Below are positions 59,396-64,000 of a stretch of DNA of 64,000 nucleotides, piece by piece. Numbering within the stretch: the first letter of the stretch is position 1; every line of letters starts with the position of its first letter. Position numbers and translations under genes: made by a program. Below the pieces are notes generated by a model that worked only from the letters and a program-made list of their open reading frames with translations, had not been told where the DNA came from and did not search any database. This DNA is from Nitrosomonas eutropha (GTDB taxonomy: Bacteria; Pseudomonadota; Gammaproteobacteria; Burkholderiales; Nitrosomonadaceae). The stretch is from positions 1 through 64,000 of the forward strand of contig NZ_QICQ01000006.1 of NCBI RefSeq assembly GCF_003201195.1, given 5' to 3'.

Positions 59396-59849
59396 GTTAG
59401 ACCACTTCTTACAATACGCCGAAACTGGGAACCATAAATGCTTCAAACCCTGATAGCCCCTATGGCAGCACACGTCGCACTCGCAGCTACCCTCTACTTT
59501 CTTCTTACTATTGCGCGGGCTCCGGTCGTATGGGGAATCGGCCGTGGTGCTGATGGCAGCAACCCTTGGGCAGCCTTGGAGCCTCGTATCAGCGCCAATT
59601 TGTCCAGCCAGTTTGAGTGGCCTGTTTTCTTTCATGTTGCTTGCTTGATATTTTTTCAAATACAGCCGGACCTTATTGCTGTTGTACTTGCATGGATCTT
59701 TGTTGGTGGCAGAGTGTTACACAGTGCTGTCCAAATCTTCACCCGCAATATTCGGCTCAGAGGCATCGTATTTACGGTCAACTTCATTGCCGTTCTCGGC
59801 CTCTGGCTCGTTGCCGTTCTGACTATTGGCAACGGGTCGGTGATCTAAC
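59396..59849 (+). mobile_element. Integron-cassette-like unit carrying a MAPEG gene
   Basis: The left edge, GAGCGTTAGAC, matches the 3' end of attC sites with core site GTTRRRY (GTTAGAC, 59396-59402). The right edge, ATCTAACAACTCATTCCAGCC (59843-59863), matches the 5' end of attC sites: RYYYAAC (ATCTAAC) then a L''-like stretch. The gene starts 36 bases after the left core and its stop codon overlaps the right core, typical of cassettes. No completing right half (with GTTRRRY) is seen downstream, so the site looks truncated. No integrase is present in the window. Confidence 0.5.
59438..59848 (+). CDS. MAPEG family membrane protein
   Basis: The 136-residue protein has four hydrophobic helices and MAPEG-family features: an early Pro/Arg segment and WIFVGGRVLHSAVQIF in helix 3, matching the R-x-x-H pattern of the family. 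MAPEG proteins include membrane glutathione transferases and related proteins of unknown role in bacteria. It follows the che operon but is probably separate, since it is bounded by cassette-like edges. No strong ribosome site. Confidence 0.85.
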   Translation: MLQTLIAPMAAHVALAATLYFLLTIARAPVVWGIGRGADGSNPWAALEPRISANLSSQFEWPVFFHVACLIFFQIQPDLIAVVLAWIFVGGRVLHSAVQIFTRNIRLRGIVFTVNFIAVLGLWLVAVLTIGNGSVI

Positions 59850-60039
59850 AACTCATTCCAGCCATGATGATCAGCGTAGTATTCCTTATACTTATTTTCA
59901 ATAAATTCAGTGAACCCTTGCTCCAGTGACCAGTGGGGGAAAATGCATCCCCATGACTACCAGCTGAGTAGTGAGCAGAAAAGACAGAAATAATTTAACT
60001 CTGACTAACATGGAATGGTGCAGTGGCCGAAGTATCTGG

Positions 60040-61563
60040 CTATGCGTTTGCTGCTGCAAATTCCAGAATCTGTTTATCACGCCCGATCCCGGCAACGGCA
60101 ATGGTTACTCCATTTTTCTGATAACGCACCAGACAGTCACGAGCGGCTATATCACCGTCGATTTCAATCGCATCCCATGATTGGGCATGGCCAGCGTAAT
60201 TGATAGTCAGGTCGTAATGTACGCTCCAGAAAAATGGCACGTCCTGAAATTTTTTATTGGCACCCAGTAGATTTTCAGCCGCCACTTGCCCTTGTCGTTC
60301 TGCTACCACCCAATGTTCGATACGTAACGCCAGACCGCTTGCTTTATCGCGCCAGCGAGCCACATCACCTGCAGCATAAATTTCCGGCACGTTGGTTTGC
60401 AGATACTCGTCCACCAGGATACCTTTGTCAACGTTGAGGCCGGCTAATTCAGCTAGTGTGGTACGTGGTCGCACACCCACACCAAGAATAACGAGTTCGG
60501 CAGTCAGCTTGTCGCCATTACTTAATGTCACTGATTCAGGTTCAATGGTCGTCAAAGATGTTTCCGTGTGAAATGTTACACCGTGTGCTTCATGCAGGCT
60601 GCGGATGAAATTACCCAGCTCGGAACCCAGTACATTTTGCAGCGGACTCTGATCGAGTGACACGACATGCACGGCGAGCCCGCGTGCGCGCAAAGCGGCG
60701 GCCACTTCCAGACCAATGAATCCTGAGCCAAGTACTACGACTGTCCTGGCGTTTTTTGCATATTCAATGATGCGACGGCTATCGGAAAAAGAACGCAGGG
60801 TAAATACATGTGCGCCATCCTGACCGGGAATGGGTAGCCGGATGGGCTCCGCTCCGGTGGCCAGGACAAGACGATCGAATGAAATACTGCGATCATCTTT
60901 TGTAGTTATCTGATGGTTGGCGGTATCAATATGTTGCACTATGGTACCGAGTTGCAGATCAATGTGATTGTCTTTATAGAAGCCATCAGGTCGCAAAGGC
61001 ATCCATTCTTCAGGCGCCGTACCGGCCAGATAATCTTTGGACAAATTAGGACGGTCACAAGGTGCGTCGGTATCCTCACTTAGTATAGTGAGGCGCCCTT
61101 GATAGCCGCGTCGTCGCAACATTTCAGCACAGGCAAATCCTGCTGCACCACCTCCCACAATGACAATGTTTTTAGGTTGATCAGCTGCTGCAATTATCGG
61201 TTCGGGTTGTGGTGCAGGAGAGATTATATTACGAACAAAAATACGCTCCCCATCGCGCTCGACTTTCCAGCAAGGCAGTGGATCAAAAGCAGGTGCACCG
61301 AGTGCCTCGCCGCTACGCAGTGAAAAACAAGCGTGATGCCAAGGGCAACGTATTGTTGCACCGACGACAACCAGACCTTCTTCCAAAGGGCCACCGTAAT
61401 GCGTGCAATGGGCGCCAATTGCCATGATTTCATTACCAGTACGTACCAGTATTATGGATTCATCTCCGACCTGACCGCGCAATAGCTGTTGATCACCAAA
61501 ATCAGCCAAGGTAATCCCTTGGGTCAGATCGAATCCCATGTTTTCTGTTGTATCTGAAGACAT
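60040..61563 (-). CDS. Rieske-domain FAD reductase (AIFL type)
   Basis: This 507-residue protein joins an N-terminal Rieske 2Fe-2S domain (CTH near residue 48 and CPWHHACFSLRSGEA near 67) to an FAD-dependent pyridine nucleotide-disulfide oxidoreductase domain (IVIVGGGAAGFACAEML near 130, VVLGSGFIGLEVAAALRARG, and DVARW with the FAD site). It resembles apoptosis-inducing-factor-like oxidoreductases and ferredoxin reductases. ATG 61563 is chosen because AAGGAGG lies 6 bases upstream; the frame extends to 61764 but the extra 67 residues are not supported. Substrate unknown. Confidence 0.9.
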   Translation of the reverse strand: MSSDTTENMGFDLTQGITLADFGDQQLLRGQVGDESIILVRTGNEIMAIGAHCTHYGGPLEEGLVVVGATIRCPWHHACFSLRSGEALGAPAFDPLPCWKVERDGERIFVRNIISPAPQPEPIIAAADQPKNIVIVGGGAAGFACAEMLRRRGYQGRLTILSEDTDAPCDRPNLSKDYLAGTAPEEWMPLRPDGFYKDNHIDLQLGTIVQHIDTANHQITTKDDRSISFDRLVLATGAEPIRLPIPGQDGAHVFTLRSFSDSRRIIEYAKNARTVVVLGSGFIGLEVAAALRARGLAVHVVSLDQSPLQNVLGSELGNFIRSLHEAHGVTFHTETSLTTIEPESVTLSNGDKLTAELVILGVGVRPRTTLAELAGLNVDKGILVDEYLQTNVPEIYAAGDVARWRDKASGLALRIEHWVVAERQGQVAAENLLGANKKFQDVPFFWSVHYDLTINYAGHAQSWDAIEIDGDIAARDCLVRYQKNGVTIAVAGIGRDKQILEFAAANA

Positions 61564-61785
61564 CACAAGCCTCCTTTTAAAAGTGTGGATGTAAAACAAC
61601 TCAGACAAGTATGGCACATGAGATCTAACAGGTAAAAAGGCGGATCGGAAAAAATCGAAGAGTAGGGCTGAATATTGCTGGTAATTTAGGATTTCAGATC
61701 CCAGATCTTTACTGGTAAACAGTAATTTTAAAGAACGAGGATTGGTAACCATTTTTTCACACACTCGTCCATGTTGCCAAACCAG

Positions 61786-61791
61786 TATAAT
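61786..61791 (+). promoter_or_regulatory. Possible -10 element of fbp
   Basis: A perfect TATAAT lies 33 bases before the fbp ATG, in the 261-base gap between the divergent genes. No convincing -35 box is seen, so this may need an activator or be chance. Confidence 0.3.
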
Positions 61792-61824
61792 TAATGCTTT
61801 TTTAATTTCTCAAGAGGAATTCCG

Positions 61825-62829
61825 ATGCATACCGGTACTACCCTTACCCAATTTATCATTGAAGATCAGCGCCACATTGCGGGTGCAAGCGGTGATTTCA
61901 CCGCGCTACTGAACGATATCGTGACCGCCATCAAGACCATTTCCAACGCGGTAAACAAAGGTGCACTGATTGGTGTCATGGGGGCGCTGGATACGGAAAA
62001 TGTCCAGGGTGAAACACAAAAGAAGCTGGATGTGATCACCAACGAAATTATGATTCGCCATAATGAATGGGCCGGTCATCTGGCAGGTATGGCTTCGGAA
62101 GAAATGGACGATGTTTATTTGATCCCGAACCGGTATCCACTTGGCAAGTATCTGCTGGTATTCGATCCGTTGGATGGCTCTAGCAACGTTGATATCAATA
62201 TTTCGGTTGGGACCATTTTCTCGATTCTGCGCGCACCGGTACCCGGACAGGCTGCCAGTATGGAAGATTTTTTACAGCCTGGCACCAAGCAAGTCTGTGC
62301 CGGCTATGCCTTGTATGGTTCTTCCACCATGCTGGTGCTGACTACGGGTCATGGTGTCAACGGCTTTACACTGGATCGCGATATCGGTGAATTTGTGCTG
62401 ACCCATCCAGGCATGAAGATTCCTGCTGACACCAGGGAATTTGCTATTAACGCATCTAATCAGCGCTTCTGGGAGGAACCGGTGCAGCGGTACGTATCAG
62501 AATGCCTGGCAGGCAGTACTGGCCCGCGCAATCGTGATTTTAATATGCGTTGGGTGGCTTCGATGGTGGCGGAAGTGCATCGTATTCTTACCCGTGGTGG
62601 CATTTTTATGTATCCGCGCGACACCAAGGATCCAAGCAAGCCTGGCCGATTACGCCTGATGTATGAAGCCAGCCCGATGAGTTTTATCGTTGAGCAGGCA
62701 GGTGGTTTGTCTACAACCGGCTACGAACGCATTCTGGATATCTCGCCAGAGAATTTGCACCAGCGCGTGCCCGTGATTCTGGGATCAAAGAACGAAGTTG
62801 AGGTGGTGCTGGGATATCACAAAGCCTGA
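61825..62829 (+). CDS. fbp: Fructose-1,6-bisphosphatase class I
   Basis: The 334-residue enzyme dephosphorylates fructose 1,6-bisphosphate in gluconeogenesis and the Calvin cycle, the latter fitting an autotroph. The metal-binding signature [19 protein letters not shown] lies near residue 111. AGAGGAA precedes the ATG with 6 bases spacing. Confidence 0.97.
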   Translation: MHTGTTLTQFIIEDQRHIAGASGDFTALLNDIVTAIKTISNAVNKGALIGVMGALDTENVQGETQKKLDVITNEIMIRHNEWAGHLAGMASEEMDDVYLIPNRYPLGKYLLVFDPLDGSSNVDINISVGTIFSILRAPVPGQAASMEDFLQPGTKQVCAGYALYGSSTMLVLTTGHGVNGFTLDRDIGEFVLTHPGMKIPADTREFAINASNQRFWEEPVQRYVSECLAGSTGPRNRDFNMRWVASMVAEVHRILTRGGIFMYPRDTKDPSKPGRLRLMYEASPMSFIVEQAGGLSTTGYERILDISPENLHQRVPVILGSKNEVEVVLGYHKA

Positions 62830-62843
62830 CAACACCTGATCGC

Positions 62844-62876
62844 CCGGGGGAAGCCTATATCTCGTCTTATCCCCGG
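62844..62876. terminator. Possible bidirectional hairpin between fbp and the GS-HQ reductase gene
   Basis: CCGGGGGA and TCCCCGG pair with one bulged G and an 18-base loop. It starts 15 bases after the fbp stop and overlaps the 3' end of the convergent gene. There is no T-run. Confidence 0.35.
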
Positions 62877-63826
62877 TTGTGCGGCCGGGTATAATCGATC
62901 TCCGGCCCTTTCGGGACGATCCGGGTTGGATTGATCATCGAGTGACTGTAATAGTAGTGAGTTTTGATATGCCCGAAATTTGTGGTACTGGCGATACCTG
63001 GCATTTGGTATAACGCACGCAGGTAGTTGGATAAATTCGGATAATCCTCGATTCGCTGTTTGTTGAGTTTAAAATGGCTGTAATACACGCTGTCAAAGCG
63101 GATAAGGGTAGTAAATAGCCGCCAGTCGGCTTCGGTCAGCTGATCACCCGCGAGGTAGCGACATTTACTTAGTATGTTATCAATTTTATCCAGTCTGGCG
63201 AAAACCTGGTTGTAAGCCTTTTCATAAGCTGACTGCTCGGTGGCAAAACCGGCTCTGTAAACACCATTGTTGAAATCCCGGTACACCACTTCATTAATTG
63301 CATCAATTTCATTGCGTAACACCTCAGGATAAAAATCCAGATCATTGCCAGTTATTGCATCAAATGCGCTATTGAACATGCGGATGATTTCAGACGATTC
63401 ATTGCTGACGATCATGTTGCGTTGCTTGTCCCATAATACCGGTACAGTAACCCGGCCGGTGTAATCCGGTTTGACGTGAATATAGAGCTGGTACAGATAT
63501 TGAATATTTGCTATGGGATTGTCCTGGGAGACTTCACTGAATGTCCACCCATGTTTCAGCATCTTGGGGTCAACAACGGTAACGCCGATATGTTTTTCCA
63601 GATCTTTCAGGAGACGAAAAATCAGGGTGCGGTGCGCCCACGGGCAGGCCAACGATACGAATAAATGATAGCGTCCTGATTCAGCAGCAAAACCACCGTC
63701 TCCGGATAGGCCGGGTTGTCCATCTGCCGTGACCCAGTTGCGATATTGAGCATGCTCGCGCACAAATTCTCCATTTTCAGAGGTGTACCACTGGTCATGC
63801 CATGTGCCATCAATTAAAAGTCCCAC
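62867..63826 (-). CDS. Glutathionyl-hydroquinone reductase (YqjG type)
   Basis: The 319-residue protein belongs to the omega-like GST family: the catalytic Cys is in LACPWAHRTLIFRLL near residue 58, followed by the conserved VVDP and the helical C-terminal domain (LAGDQLTEADWRLFTTLIRF). These enzymes reduce glutathionyl-hydroquinones. The start is GTG at 63826, 3 bases after the stop of the DoxX-like gene, so the two are coupled. Confidence 0.94.
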   Translation of the reverse strand: MGLLIDGTWHDQWYTSENGEFVREHAQYRNWVTADGQPGLSGDGGFAAESGRYHLFVSLACPWAHRTLIFRLLKDLEKHIGVTVVDPKMLKHGWTFSEVSQDNPIANIQYLYQLYIHVKPDYTGRVTVPVLWDKQRNMIVSNESSEIIRMFNSAFDAITGNDLDFYPEVLRNEIDAINEVVYRDFNNGVYRAGFATEQSAYEKAYNQVFARLDKIDNILSKCRYLAGDQLTEADWRLFTTLIRFDSVYYSHFKLNKQRIEDYPNLSNYLRALYQMPGIASTTNFGHIKTHYYYSHSMINPTRIVPKGPEIDYTRPHNRG

Positions 63827-63829
63827 TAA

Positions 63830-64000
63830 TTATTTCTCCGGTTTGTTAGGAAACATTGCTTGCAGAGTGTGATCAAGTGAATACTTGCCTGCACCGTGCA
63901 GCAGGATACAAATGCTTATTACCATTAAGATAAGGGAGTATTCGTAGCCACTGTTTGTGATGAAGAAACCGTTTGTCCAATGTACAACAACCATCGCAAC
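63830..64000 (-). CDS. DoxX family membrane protein, C-terminal part
   Basis: The last 56 codons of a minus-strand gene that runs beyond the window. HWTNGFFITNSGYEYSLIL and LLHGAGKYSLDHTLQ match the C-terminus of DoxX/YqjF-type membrane proteins. The yqjF-yqjG neighbourhood is conserved in other proteobacteria. Confidence 0.8.
   Translation of the reverse strand, partial: VAMVVVHWTNGFFITNSGYEYSLILMVISICILLHGAGKYSLDHTLQAMFPNKPEK

Noticed and set aside
61564..61764. N-terminal extension of the Rieske reductase frame
   Set aside because: A strong ribosome site precedes ATG 61563, and the extra residues are not protein-like for this family.
1..64000. CRISPR array, rRNA operon or insertion sequence
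   Set aside because: No regularly spaced repeats, no rRNA sequence and no transposase gene were seen.

Overview
The window looks like a chromosome segment of a betaproteobacterium, most likely a Nitrosomonas-type ammonia oxidiser or close relative in Nitrosomonadales. This is inferred from gene order, GC near 50% and protein style. No nitrification gene lies in the window, so the genus is not proven.

Layout. Positions 87-4419 hold a tRNA-Ser, a small periplasmic c-type cytochrome and, on the minus strand, a PilG-like response regulator followed by ubiC, ubiA and ubiD for ubiquinone synthesis. Positions 4575-9735 (minus) hold the potassium uptake pair trkA-trkH, an unrecognised membrane-anchored protein and a Slp lipoprotein. 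Positions 9997-17084 (plus) are housekeeping: minCDE for division-site placement, lolB, ispE, tRNA-Gln, prs, rplY, pth and ychF. A 502-base gap with possible gene remnants follows. Positions 17587-36259 (plus) form a long biosynthetic stretch: leuC, an entericidin-like lipoprotein, leuD, leuB, asd, fimV, truA, trpF, trpB, trpA, accD, folC, a SPOR-domain protein, cvpA, purF, metZ and ilvA. The asd-fimV-truA-trpF-accD-folC-dedD-cvpA-purF-metZ order is a known conserved run in beta- and gammaproteobacteria.

Positions 36595-43882 encode a PilJ-like receptor and a very large ChpA-type hybrid kinase, the core of a twitching-type chemosensory system; its likely PilG partner lies about 32 kb away at 4012. 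Positions 43953-45931 hold a GC-rich, chimeric and C-terminally decayed RHS gene. Then come ubiB and ubiJ (minus) and a small protein resembling MatP. Positions 48890-59271 are a flagellar-type chemotaxis operon (cheA, cheW, two tandem receptors ending in CheR-tether pentapeptides, cheR, cheD, cheB) without cheY or cheZ. A MAPEG membrane protein gene follows, bounded by sequences that match integron cassette ends. The window closes with a Rieske/FAD reductase, fbp, a glutathionyl-hydroquinone reductase and the end of a DoxX-like gene.

Most of the window is ordinary core genome. The unusual items are the cassette-like MAPEG gene, the chimeric and decayed RHS locus, the MatP-like protein, the tandem receptor duplication with its shared intergenic repeat, and the remnants upstream of leuC.
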